Assembly: GCA_016858145.1 (NCBI GenBank)
Contig: JAEHOE010000147.1
Location: 248,001 to 312,000, forward strand
DNA from: Edaphochlamys debaryana
Lineage: Eukaryota > Chlorophyta > Chlorophyceae > Chlamydomonadales
Length of the DNA: 64,000 nt
Reading direction: 5' to 3'
Part shown: positions 1-11,425 of the stretch, piece after piece
Layout of the letters: each line of letters starts with the position of its first letter
How positions within the stretch are numbered: position 1 is the first letter of the stretch
Position numbers and translations under genes: made by a program
Notes under the pieces: model-generated
Told to the model about the DNA's origin: nothing
Databases searched by the model: none
What the model saw: only the letters and a program-made list of their open reading frames with translations

Positions 1-161
1 CAGCAACCGTGAGCTTGCCGACCAGCAAAACCCGCATGACTGCACATCACCTGCATCCAAGCTGTGGGGCCCCACCGGGGCCTGCTGGGACCCCACTGGG
101 GCCTGCTGGGGCCTCAATGCAGCCTGCTGGGGCCCAGCAAGGCATGCTGTGTCCCGACAGC

Positions 162-1800
162 TCACCGCGCCACGCCAGCGAGCTTCAGCGCCTCCTCCTC
201 GGCGCCCCTGACCTCGTCGAACCAGGGGTGCCTGAGCGCCTGAGTGGCGCTGAGGCGGCGGGTGGGGTCCAGCGCCAGCAGGCCCCCGAGCAGCTCCTGG
301 CCGCAGGGGTCGTGGCTCAGGCGGGGGACCAGCTGCGGAGGGGAGGGGGGAAGGGGCACGGGGGGAGGGGAGGGAGAGAGAGGGGTAAGAAAGCGGGCAG
401 AGCAAGGGCAGCACACAAGCGGCACAACATGTTTCGAAGCTAGCACACGAGCTAATCTCACCTTGTGCAGGGGCTTGGCGCCCCACTTGGGGAACTGTTC
501 GTTGTAGTTGCACATGGCCCGGGCGGCCGGCCACGTGCCCTTCCCCGGCGTGCCCATCTTCTGGAAGATGTCGTACAGCATCCCGATCTCGCTGTCGGCC
601 CGGAACAGCGGCGCTACGTTGAGTAGCTCGGCCAGCACGCAGCCCGCGCTCCACACGTCCAGCGCGGGGCCGTAGTGCTTGCAGCCCAGGAGCAGCTCGG
701 GGGGGCGGTAGTACAGGGTGACCACCTGGGGGCAGGCGGGGGAGGCGGAGCGAAGGGGAGGAAAGGTTAGGACCGGGAAGCAAGCACCCAAGCACGCCCG
801 ACTCTTCCACGTCATCCGTTCAGCCGCTCACCCAGTCCGTGTACGCCGCCGCCTGGTCCACCTCCGGCAGGTAGCCCCGCGCGAGGCCGAAGTCCGCGAT
901 CTTGACCTTGACGCGGCCGCCCGCTCCGTCCGCGCCCACCAGCAGGTTCTGCGGCTTGAGGTCGCGGTGCATGATGCCGCGGGAGTGCGCGTGGCGCAGA
1001 CCGCTGAGCACCTGGTACATGACGGACTGGGGGGGAGGGGGGAAGGAAAGTGAAGCAGGAGGGAGGGAACGGCAGTGAAGGCGGGGCCGTGGGCCAGTGA
1101 GGGAGGGGAAGGGTGGGGTGGAGACGAGACATTTAGGCAGGGACGCGGGGCATGACTAAACAGCTTATTTGAAGGAGTCCGGGCCGACGCAGCGTCTCAC
1201 CTTCACCTGCCGCAGCTCCGAGGCTTCAGGGCGAGCCTGCAGGTATGTGTGCAGGTCGCACTCTAGGAGCTCCAATACCAGGTAGCAGTACTTGGAAGCA
1301 ACGGAGGAGATGACGTCGCGAAGCCTGGGAGAAAGGGAAGGACGGAGGCAAGGAGGTCAAGAGGCTTCGGGGGTAGTTCCTGGGGGCTGGGGATCCCAAA
1401 GACCCGTGCCGTGCACTCGCCCCAAGCAAGCCCCCCTGTGATTCCCCCGCCTCACTTGACGACGTTGGGGTGGTCCAGCTCTCGCAGGGTGCTGATCTCC
1501 CGTACGGTGGCCTCGCACATGCCGTACTCAGTCATTTTGATCTGCTTGATGGCTGCGGGAGCAAGGGGAGGGTGGTAGCGGATGCCGCCGAGGGGGTGAT
1601 GAGCTGATGACACGGGACGGTGGGAAGTCCACCCCTTGGGTGCGTGCCATCCCCGCCTGCGCCTGACCCCGCCCGCCTCCCGCCCGGCACCCACCCGTCA
1701 GCTCGCCCGTCTCGCGGTGCACCGCCTTGTGCACCGCGCCGTAGGCTCCGGTGCCGAGCGCGCCCACGCGCACGTACTGATACTTCTGAACAGCGGCCAT
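162..1800 (-). CDS. cyclin-dependent-kinase-type Ser/Thr kinase
   Basis: Six exons, read on the minus strand: 1695-1800, 1456-1552, 1201-1324, 832-1026, 462-725 and 162-332. They join in phase into about 318 residues, the usual length of a bare CDK catalytic domain. Visible motifs in order are the glycine loop GTGAYGAV, the lysine in AIKQIK, a C-helix reading [29 protein letters not shown], the activation segment [18 protein letters not shown], and [12 protein letters not shown]. From family knowledge, such kinases bind a cyclin through the PSTAIRE helix. Here that helix is divergent, and the inhibitory Thr14 position is Ala while Tyr15 is kept. The activating Thr of the T-loop is present. 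The start at 1800 gives a compact kinase; an in-frame ATG at 1971 would add 57 residues without kinase features. I cannot say which CDK class it belongs to. Confidence 0.9.
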
Positions 1801-4800
1801 GAGACCGCCGAGGTCAAGCGTGCTCGTGAAGCCATGCGCGTTGCTCCAGCCGAACCTTTGCAGCAGGCCGAGAAGCTCCTGCGAGGGGCACGTCGCCGCA
1901 TGGTCTCGGTGAATGTCAAACGCCGGGCTGCGAAGGCGCCCACGCCTTCGTGTTGCTAGTAAGCGTAGCACGCAGTAGACAGCAAATTCAAGTTATTATT
2001 GCACGGGGTCGAAACAAACTGAAAGGCCGCTGCACGTGTGCGGGTGGCCCTTGCGCAACCCGTCGCAGACCGTGTCGCAGCTGATGTCGGTGAGGTCAAA
2101 AGCAAGCTAGGATCACGTAGCCGGGCTGTCATGTTGAGTCGCGCCAAGCTGTGGCGGAGCCCTCCAAGACCGCCCGCGGAAACTGAACCGACACATCCCC
2201 TTTACGGGCCTCACCGGGTCCGAGGTCCTCAGAGCCAGCACGGCTGGTGCGACGACCTTGTCCGCGAACGTCTTATCGGCTGCCATGCACCGGCAGCCCC
2301 GGAGAACCGCGACGAGGGCCGCGATGGGTCGTGGGACGACGACCGGTGCCGAAGTGCAGCAAGCAGGTGCTTGAAGGCAGACGGGTGGAGCAAAGGAGAA
2401 GGTCTGGTGGGGAGGCTGCGCCACTTCGGCGCAAGCTGCGGGAGCCATCGCGGCGACGCCGAACGCGAGCCCACGCTCGAAAAGGATGGAATCTGAGCTT
2501 ATCTACCCAGCTGTAATGCCGTGTAAGTGCCTGGAAAGATCCCGGTGCCTTGATGCCAAGCAACACGCACGTTAGTGTTCGCTCGCTTTTGCGTCTGCTT
2601 TGGCCTATTCTGAATTTGCGTATGTACTAGCGTGTAGCAGTGGATGGTATAGCTGTGCACCGGGGCCCTCGTCCGCTTATATGGCCTGCACGGCACGTTC
2701 CGGATTGGCGCGAGTTCCTACCCGCGGTCGCACCTTTCCAGCTTTTCCGTCGTCGATTCATTTAAACCTTACCAGCACAGCATACAAGGCAATGTAGCGC
2801 GACTTGAGTGGAGAGCGGGCAGGTAAAGCCCAGAAATAGACTCGATTTATTTGGAGGCAGTACTCCCGTATTGGGCCGGGGGGCTCCGAGTTGTGACTGT
2901 ACGCGCCGCAGCTCAGCCGAGCGGGACATCGGCAGAATGATACAAGGAACGGTTTGGTCGGTGTAGCTTGAACGCCGCGCAGTAGGTGGACCGGCCGGGG
3001 CGCCTTGGGGACGAAGCGGCGGCCCCGCCCCGAGGTTTCTTCAACCGGTGTCCCGTTGACCCTGGAAGAAACACGGTGCACGCCATCCTATAATTACGGA
3101 CTTGTTTACACAATGCTTCCGGTGCAAGCTGTTGCGTGCGCGGAGAGCAAAATGCGAAAAGGTCGGTGCGGCTTGCGGAGCCCCCCAGCTCCCGCCAGCG
3201 CGCGCAGTTGTACTAGGGACCCCCAGGGTTTGCCGCTCCGCTTTTGCCTTTCCTCCGGATGCACGTACGTCCCGGCCCATACATCTTCAGCCCAGCCTCG
3301 GACAATGTCCAACCGACGCGTCCCGTTTTCGCTGCGGGAAGGCAGGTTTCTCCTGGCAGTCAACGTGACGCAGCCCCGCGCGGGCTGTGACCGGCACCCC
3401 GGCGTTCCCCGGGGATGCAAGGCCCTCCTGCGCCCCGCTGTGCGTTCTCTGTCGTATCGAGTACGGACGACTGCGTACGGGAATTGTCTGCTGAACTCGC
3501 AACGCCCCCTCCTCAGAACAACGCGTCGAGGGCCAAGTTGTGCTGCGCATGCGGGTGGGGGGGGGCTCTGACTAAGGAATCCGCGCAGCGTGCCGGCAGA
3601 GGGAGGGCCACATTAAGACGAAGGAGAATCGACCCAGCTGTGACTGGGCCTGATTGTACGAGTATCGGTACCCCCCAGCGCCAGAGCAGTACTCCCCTGC
3701 GCCAAGCCACTCTCGCTGCTGCTGCACAGCAGCATGCCATTGACGAGTGGGGGCCTGGGGCCCTGGGGGGCGGGGGTGAGCCCGGACCCCGCAGGCCGGA
3801 CCCCGCAGGCCGGACACCGGCCACCAGAGCGAGGACTTAAGGGCTTGGGCCCAGTACCCCCGTTCCTGCCCAGGGCCGCGTTCGCTGATAACGCCGCCCT
3901 GCCGGCTCAAGGCCTCGGCGACTGGCACCGCACGGACCGCGCCGTACCGCTCACCGCACGTCTCTCCGGCCCCTGACGCCGTCAGCGTTCCGCGCCCTCC
4001 CCAGCCCGAAGCCTCGAACAACGCCTGTACTGTGCCAGGGGTGACCCCCTTTGCCCTGGCCTGGGCGGCACTGCAGTCTGCCGTGCCTTCCCCCTGCGCA
4101 TAAGCCGGACTGACGCAGACCCCGATCAGTGACGTAAGCCGCATCATCCTCAACCCTCCTGGCCGAACCCTCAAGGGCGCACCACAGGCCTGCGTAGTTC
4201 GCGGCCCATGCCCCAACGCCCCACAGCCAAGCGCTGGGCTCCGCGCCGTTGAGTTCTTCTGCCCCTCGGCTTCGAACCTTGCTGGAAAGGGTGAAGGTTG
4301 CAAGGAGCACACGCGGCCAATGCGGCTTCGGCTCGGCACGTAGGCCCGGCCGGGCGCCGGGACCAAATGGGACCAAACGGCGCTTAACGGGGCCCTACGG
4401 CCATCCACACGCACGTACGTGCTCGTCATCCAAGCCCGGCCGATCCAACTGTTTGGCCCTCCTCAGAGCTCTGGGGTGCTCCGCTCCCCCTGCCTCCTCA
4501 GCCGCCTTTCCGAGTTCGCCCCGACCCCGTCCCCTCACCCAAACCCGACAGTTCCCGTGTCTCTTGGCGGCCTGTCCGAAGACCGCGACGCGGCACCGGC
4601 GCCTGCACGCCTCGGCCCGCCTTGCCGCACCCCCCCAGCTGTGCGATTAACTACCGGAACCCGGGAAGCAGGCGAGGCAGGTGACTGGCTTGGCGGCCGC
4701 TAAGAGTCAGGCGAAGTACAGTACGACGAAACGCATGCCCGTAGTGCATCACACAGTCGTGCGTCAAAGCCCGTCAGACAAGTCCTGCAGCCACTCCGGG

Positions 4801-5052
4801 GGCAGAGCCTCCGGCTGTGGCCCGCCGGCCCGCAGTACTCCTCTGGGCCCCTGGGCTGGGGTTTGGAGGAGATCTCCCGGTGCCCCTAATTCCCCATCCC
4901 CAAGAGCCGCCCACACCCGGGACCGGCCCCTCCTTTCGTCTCCGGCCGCGGCACCGCCCTGCTCCTCCTCCTCCTCCTCCTCCTCCCTCCACCCCTTGAC
5001 GAGCAGCTTCCGGCCGCTTCCGCCTCCAGCTTCCAGCGGCTTCCGCGCTGAC
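1801..5052. other. intergenic stretch without a supported gene
   Basis: This holds the 5' side of the CDK gene and the 3' side of the first GST gene. Several open frames exist, the longest on the minus strand at 3572-4429, but none shows a recognisable domain, plausible splice structure or low-complexity pattern like the real exons nearby. A short direct repeat of the unit CCGGACCCCGCAGG lies near 3782-3812. The part from about 4960 to 5050 is CTC/CTT-rich and resembles the sequence just after the stop of the second GST gene at 9180-9231. Confidence 0.5.
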
Positions 5053-8000
5053 TCAGCCCAGGTTGTTGGCGTTGGGCGCGGCCAGGCGCTTGGGCCCCGC
5101 CAGGTACTCCTTGATGCCGGGCAGGTCCGCGATCTTGGCCTGGAAGGTCATGAGCTCGGGGTACTGGGGGGGCGGGGGGGGTTGGGGGGGAAAGGGGCGT
5201 GTGTGTTTTGTGAGGCAGGCTTGGGCTTGGGGCGCCGACGAAGTAAGGGCGCGGTTGTGCTCTGCTCGCTGGGCCACGCGGTGAGCTCGGTGACCCCTCG
5301 TGCCGCCCCATACACACACACGCCCTCACACACCCTTCCAGCCCCCTTTCCCCCCTCACCGAGTCCTTGAGCTCCTTCTCGAAGATGCGCAGGTGCAGGT
5401 CCGTGATCTCCCACACCGCCAGGTCGGCCAGCGTCAGGCCCTCGCCCGCCATGAAGCCGCTGGTGGACTTCTTGAGGAAGTTGAGCAGGTAGGTGACGTG
5501 GGCACCGCCTTAGTAAGGGGGGAAAGGGGGGAGGCCCGGGGGGGAGGGGGAGGGGGAGGGGAAGGGAAGGGCTCGGTCCCCCCACCTTCTGCGCCCTTCC
5601 ACCTCGCTCTCGGTGGCTTTGGCCTCCGCACGGTTGTGCTTCCGCGTGCCCCGCTCACAGCGGCTCAGCTGCGTGCGGCCGTCCTCGCCACAGCGTGCCA
5701 CGCCCCTCACATGCTCCCTCCTCTCGTCCTCTGCGCCCTGCCCTACTTCCGTCCATTGTCCCTCGCCCCTTCACCGCCCTCCCGCCGCGCACACACACCC
5801 TTGCTATTCCGCTTGCTTACAGTTTCCTCGTTGCCTAACACACCCTTGCTATACACGCGCCTGCACCAGTACGATCCTCGCGCCCACCCTACGCATCCTG
5901 AACACACCGTGGCGCCGCTCCGACGTGCCCCCACCATGGCACACCGCACAACGCTCGCGGCACGCGCATACACACAAGCTTCCCCGCCCCTTCCCCCCCA
6001 TGCCCTCCCTCCCGCCCCTTACCGTTGCGCCCCTCCGACGTGTTCTTGTCGAAGTACAGCTCCCAGTACTTCTTCTTGGCGGCCTCCTCCTGGAGAGGTA
6101 AGGCGGGGGAGAAGGGGGAGAAACGGAGGGGTAAAGCGTGTGTGTATGGGTATGGGTATGGGAGCCGTGTGTGCCAAGAGCGGTACTTCTTCTTGGCGGC
6201 CTCCCTTTCATTCCTCTGTGACTCTCAGACTCTCGGAAACACGCAGCCTTCGGCTTGGGCTTCCCCGTGCCGGACCCCCCGACACGACCTGATGCCACGT
6301 GTTTATCCCCTCTCGCCTCCCCCGTGGCTTGTTCTTCCCTGTTCTCCTCCTGCCCCTGACCTCTCCCTCCCCGTGCCCCCCGGTGACCCACCAGCTTGTC
6401 ATTGTAGATCTGGAAGTCGAAGAGGGGGAGCGAGTAGAGGCGAAGTGGGTCGAGGAGGCGAGGGGTGTTGCGGGCAGACGCGAGAGGTGGGACGGGCAGG
6501 CGAAGGCACGTCAGCAGACCCGCACGCCGGCACTGGGCCGCAGCACGTGATCGAGCATAGCGGTCCCCCGCCCCTTCCCTGACCTCCACCCTCCCCGGCC
6601 CTCTCGTGTCTGAGCCTCCGGGCCTGAGGCTGCCGGAGGTACTCCACACGCCCCCACGGCCTCCCCTCCCCTGCAGCGCCCTGGCTGCTGGCTCGAGCCA
6701 CACAGCCGCCGGGGGTGCGCTGGGTGCCGGGCGGGGGCTGTGAGCTGGTCTGTGAGCTGGACTGTACACGTGTCAAGCGTTGGGCTGTGTCCGGAGACAC
6801 AAGGTACCGGTATGGCGGGCTGCGGGCCCCGCTGCTGGGCCTGTGCGGGCCCCGCGGGCCTGGTACCGTAGGGCAGATGGCCACCCTCTGCACCGTGCCA
6901 CGGCCCCGTGCCGAGCGTCACCAGGCCGCTGCTCCCGAGCTGCTCCCCGGCTGAGGCCGTTGCTCCGGGCTGAATGCGGGTGTGTGTTGCGCTGGGCTCC
7001 TGGGCTGCTGCCCCACCCCTCCTGTCCACGCCACCCCCCCCAGCCCCTCCAGCCCCTGCTGAGCGACAGGGCCCTCCGCTTCACCCTCCAGGCCCAGGCC
7101 CAGGCAGGCTCTAACGGGCCCGTTAGAGTGGCCCCGGCCCACGGGCAGCCGCTCCGGATCCGATGCCGTACTCACCAGGTTGACGTACCTGGGGTTAGGG
7201 GAGGGAGGGAGAGGACGAGCAGTGGGGTCAACGGCTGGGTCGGTCTGACACACAGAAGGCTCCACACAGGGCCACGCAAACCGCATGCTCAGCGGAGCGC
7301 TGCGCCCCACCCCGGCCGCCGCTACACGCCCCCCGTGGGTCCCGCCCGCTGCCCTCGCGGACCCTCTCCCGTCTATCCGCAGTCCCCCGGGCCCCTGCCA
7401 CGCCCACCGCTGCGGGGGAATCCGACCACGCCTGCCCCGACCAGCCCCCGCTCCCCCTGCGCGCCCCGCTCCTCACTTGACGCGCAGGGACTCCACGCCC
7501 TCCATGATCCTGCACCGGGGAGTGGGGCGGTCGCGAGGTTAGGTACATAGGGTAAGGTGAGCAGGGGGCTGCAGAAGGTTTAGGGTTGTGCCCGTTAGCT
7601 AGCACACCTTCCCCCTCGTCCCCGCTCGTCTCCCCCCCTCTGCTCGCCCCCGCCCTGCGATAAGTCGCATGTTCTCCTCCCGCCCTGGCCGCGACGCACA
7701 TGTCCACGGCGCACATCTCCTTCTCGTTCTTCCCTTGAAGGTTGTACTTGCGAGCAAGGTACCTGCGGCATAAGCAATCAATATCAGACGTCCGCGTCGG
7801 ACACGCGCGGTACTGAGGAAAGCCAGAACGTGGTTCTCCACCCGATTACGTCAAGGTGGCCACCCACCGCGCGATGGCGTTCGACTGCACCATGTCAATC
7901 TCGCCATCGACGAGTCTGCGGTGACAGAAACGCGAGCGGTGAGGCGGGCGGAGCTAGGAGACCGCGCCATGCGAAACGATCGAGCTCACCGTGGACACTG

Positions 8001-8282
8001 TCGGGCGCCAAACGGGAGTTGCAAGCAAGATAACACATCAACGTTAACATAAGGCAACGAACCCTGGGTTGATTCGGGCTTTGCGAAGCCTCAAGCACTT
8101 TCGGAGCGTCATCGCGTGGCCCGCCGCACCTGTCCGAAGGGGTACAGGTCGCGGTTGCTCTTCTGCTCGCTGTAGTTCACATCGACAGTGTCGAAGTCGC
8201 CACCTCCCGCGACGATGGCGAGGCGTAGCACCTCAGCGCGACCCCTGATCGGAAAGTAGTGGATAACAGGCTTGGCGGCCAT
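5053..8282 (-). CDS. glutathione S-transferase, sigma-like (GST-A)
   Basis: Ten exons: 8130-8282, 7990-7997, 7868-7915, 7700-7762, 7477-7509, 7176-7188, 6392-6409, 6023-6089, 5360-5508 and 5053-5163. They total 663 nt and give 220 residues, a normal cytosolic GST length. The N-terminal thioredoxin-fold half has VIHYFPIRGRAEVLRL, with Tyr9 in the place of the catalytic Tyr of sigma-class enzymes, and the glutathione-site motif LVDGEIDMVQSNAIARYLA. The helical half has LTLADLAVWEITDLHLRIF and ends DLPGIKEYLAGP. From family knowledge it should conjugate glutathione to electrophiles or isomerise prostaglandin-like substrates; the substrate is unknown. Exons 2, 6 and 7 are only 8, 13 and 18 nt. 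They are supported because the neighbouring paralogue encodes the same residues without interruption. The two genes lie head to tail and share some intron and 3' sequence. Confidence 0.92.
6183..6204 (-). repeat. exon echo of GST-A exon 8
   Basis: A 22-nt exact copy of exon positions 6066-6087, placed 117 nt away inside the intron upstream of that exon. It encodes the AAKKKY part of the exon again but is not joined in the rebuilt transcript. Confidence 0.85.
7990..7997 (-). other. 8-nt microexon of GST-A
   Basis: Flanked by AG at 7998-7999 and GT at 7988-7989 (minus-strand sense). Without it, exon 1 (phase 0) reads into a stop in the next exon. With it the protein runs YPFGQ-CPR-LVDGE, matching YPFLQCPRLVDGE, which is encoded without a break in GST-B. 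Confidence 0.85.
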
Positions 8283-9231
8283 GGTGACAAGTAAAACAAG
8301 AAAATAACTGGGGGTATGTGAGGCAGGGGCGGGGCGGAGCCTTGGCCGGGTAGTAAGCCCTCGCGCCCTCGTGCCAGCAGCCGTACGCAATGGAGGTGCC
8401 CAAGAGTGCGTGAGTGCTCTAAGTAGGTAGGAAGCTGAGGGTCTTGCTGCAGCGATGAAAAGGTCAGGTGTGAGGGTCTGCAGGGGCAGAGGGGCGTCCG
8501 GCGCTGCATAGGGCCCACCTTGAGGCGTTGGGGGGTAATGCACGCGTGATGCGGCGTGCTGGGTGACCCGCCATGAGCCGGGCCCAGGCTGCGGCGAAGC
8601 AAATCGGCATGTGTGCGACACAGCTAGCAAGAATGAACAGGAATTCTCACACACTGTCGCTACTGCGTTACAGCAAGCCTTGCTACGGTTGCTAGAGCTC
8701 GCCAGGAACTTGCCGCCCTGAGGCCCCTGGTCACGGCAGCCAGCACATTAGTCAGACCTTGCACCGAGTCCCTGCCCGGCGCGCAGACGTTCCATCTCCC
8801 CGACTGTCTCCTAGCAGACTCATCCGACCCAGATTTGCCTGGCATGAAACCCGCATCCGTCAAAAGCACATAAACGTGCACCGTCGGCCCTTCCTATCTC
8901 ATACCGCCACCTTCAGGGGTCAACACAGGCGCCGCGGTCCGATACCCCCTCCTGAGGACACTGCTTCCCCCACACAGCAAGCCGCCACCCCGCTCCATCA
9001 CCCGCCCCTACACCGCATCCTTCCCCACCGCGCACAACCCGCAGTCCCCCCAGCCGCCCCCCCACCCGCCCGCCCAGGCTCGAGGGAGCACCCCGTCCCC
9101 GGCTGCTGTCCGCCCAGGGCTGCTGTCCCCGCCTGTCCCCACTCCGCCCGACCAACGCGCCCGTGCTCGACGCAGCCTCCGAGCTTCCGGCCCCAGCTCC
9201 AGCACCAGCTTCCGGCAGCTTCCGCGCTGAC
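8283..9231. other. spacer between the two GST genes
   Basis: No gene is seen. It contains the presumed promoter and 5' leader of GST-A and the 3' region of GST-B. The last 50 bases before the GST-B stop are nearly the same as those at the GST-A stop, so the duplication included the 3' untranslated region. Confidence 0.5.
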
Positions 9232-11425
9232 TCAGCCCAGGCTGTTGCCGTTGACCGCCGCCACCCGCTGCGGCCCCGCCAGGTACTCCTTGACCCCGGG
9301 CAGTGCCGCCACGTGGGCGTGGAAGGTGGCCAGGTCGGGGTACTGGAAGGGGGGGGCGGAGGGGGAAGAAGGGGGAAGGGCGTGTGTGTTTCGCACGGTG
9401 GACATGGAAACATAGGCGTGGAAGGCGGCCAGGTCGGGGTACCGGGGGGGGGGCCGGGGGGGAGGGGCAAGCAGTGGAAGGGCGTGTAAGCTTAGGGCGT
9501 GCTCAGGTCCAGAGAACACTCCACCCATGCATCCTTCCCTCCGCGTCCACGTCCTCCCTGGCCGCCCTACCCTCCCCTCCTCGCCTCCCCACGCACCGCC
9601 GCCTTGAGCTCCTCCCCAACGCCGCGCCGGCACCCGCCCCCCTGCCGCCTGCCACCCCATACACACACACGCCCGCCCCTCCCTTCCCCCCACTATCCCC
9701 CGTGTCCCCCTCCCCCCGCAACCCCCAAACCCACCGCCGCCTTGAGCTCCTCCCCGAAGATGCGCGAGTGCAGGTCCAGCACGTCAAAGGCGCACAGGTC
9801 CGCCATGGACAGGGAGGAGCCCACGAAGGCCTTGCCGGCGCCCGCCGTGTTGCGGGCCAGCAGGCGGGAGAGGTGGCGCAGGTGGGCACCGCCTTGGGGT
9901 GATGGGGGAGGGGGGGAAGGGAGGGGGAGGGGGGAGGGCAGAGAGGGGAGGATAAGACCGAGGTAGAGGGGGTCATGGGGGCGGGAGACACACACCGCAG
10001 CCTGGTGCTCGCGGCACGCGCATACACACACGGTTCCCCTCCCTTTTCCCCCCAAGCCCCTCACCCCACCCACCGTTGCGCCCCTCGGCCGTCTCCGGGT
10101 CGCCGTGCGTCTTCCAGTACACGGCCTTGGCCTCCGGCTCCTGAGGGGGCGCAGGGCGGAGGGGGTCGGGTCTGAGGGTTCAGCTACGAGTGGTGACAGC
10201 CGAGGGCCCCTGAAGCCCATCCGGATCTTCCATGCCGCGGCGCTGTGCGCAGAGGGACGCCCACCCGCCTCGCCAGAACCCCTCCGTTGCCCCCACAAGC
10301 CCGGCCCTATACCCCACCAGCTTGTCCTGGTAGATGAGGTTCAGGTACTTGACACGGAGGGACTCAACACCCTCCCTGTCAGGGGAGGGGGGGGGAGGAG
10401 AGGGGGAGGAGAGAGGGACGAGGTGAGCTGTTGGGACTTGGCAACTGGAAGTCCCGCGGTGCCTGCATGTGCCCAGGGGGCTCCTGACACGTGGCAACTC
10501 CCCTCTCACGCCCGTGCGCCTGGCGGCTGCGCCTGGGGTGCCGTACTGTACGACAAGCTCACATGATCATGTCCACGGCGATGGCCTCGTGCTCGTCCTT
10601 GCCGTACAGCTTGTACTTGCGGGCGAGGTACCTGGGGATCGCAGGGGGGGCTGTCAGGTCGGGGGACGGGAGAACGGCCCCTCGGCACCCTGCTCTTGCC
10701 TTTCCCCCCGAACTCCCTTGCCTCCGGCGACTGCCGACATGGTGGACTGCTGCCCTGCCCTAAGCCCACAGCGAAGCGACCCTCGCTTCGTTGTCCTTCG
10801 CCTGGCCCCCAAGGAGTGGCCCCCAAGGGGTGGCCCCGTGGGGTGCCCTCGTTTGCCCCCTCCCCCCTCTTGCCTGAGGATGGCGTTGGACTGTACGATG
10901 TCGTACTCCCCATCCACAAGGCGGGGGCACTGCAAGAAGGGGTAGAGCTCGGGGTGCGCCTTCATGGCTGCGTGGTCCACCTGACAGGGGGGGGAGAGGG
11001 GGAGGAGGGGGGGAGGTGGGAGGGAAGGGGGAAAGAGGTGGGTGAGGACACACAGAGGACACACAGTAGTAGCCAGCCGGACTGCCCCTAGGGCTGCCCG
11101 CTTCCTATGGGGCAGGCGCAGGAGGCGGGGTTTCCGGCGCTTCTAGAACATACGAAGGGCAAGGTGCCCTATCGTAGCCAACAGTTCGTCTTGTGCGGAA
11201 GCGTACCGGCTCAACCTCGAACGCAACGTGCTGCGACGCGAACGTGAGCTTCATCACCTCAGCCCTGCGGGCGAGCAGCAGCGAGCAGGCGGATGTCGGA
11301 GGCAACCGCGCCAGGAATCCTCGACACCGCGATCTGTAGCGCGGCCTGAATGGCGGCGAGCTGCATTGGCGTTATCAGTCTCACCGCCCACGAACTGGGT
11401 AGTAGATGATCTTAGGGGCAGCCAT
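9232..11425 (-). CDS. glutathione S-transferase, sigma-like (GST-B)
   Basis: Eight exons: 11385-11425, 11207-11264, 10874-10980, 10563-10631, 10318-10375, 10074-10140, 9735-9892 and 9232-9342. They total 669 nt and give 222 residues. The start MAAPKIIYYPVRGRAEVMKL places Tyr8 or Tyr9 at the catalytic position. The glutathione-site motif is LVDGEYDIVQSNAILRYLA, and the C-terminal half carries SLSMADLCAFDVLDLHSRIF and ends ALPGVKEYLAGP. It is a tandem paralogue of GST-A, alignable along its whole length. The exon maps differ: GST-B has introns after RGR and after EVEP that GST-A lacks, and it has one exon where GST-A has three very short ones. The third intron uses a GC donor (AG|GCAAGA at 10872-10873). 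Substrate and cellular role cannot be read from the sequence. Confidence 0.92.
9415..9442 (-). repeat. exon echo of the GST-B last-exon start
   Basis: Repeats 9316-9343 with one mismatch inside the copied exon and a changed base at the acceptor, 99 nt upstream in the last intron. The copied acceptor lacks AG, so it should not splice. Confidence 0.85.
9594..9617 (-). repeat. exon echo of the GST-B exon 7 end, with donor
   Basis: An exact 24-nt copy of 9732-9755, covering the end of exon 7 (EELKAA) plus its GT donor, 138 nt downstream in the same intron. It keeps a usable GTGCGT donor. Confidence 0.85.

Noticed and set aside
1801..1971. N-terminal extension of the CDK from the ATG at 1971
   Set aside because: It is in frame but lacks kinase features. 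The start at 1800 gives the normal CDK length. It cannot be excluded without cDNA.
3572..4429. A 285-codon open frame on the minus strand
   Set aside because: No domain, no ordered motifs and no splice partners. In such GC-rich DNA long chance frames are common because stop codons are AT-rich.
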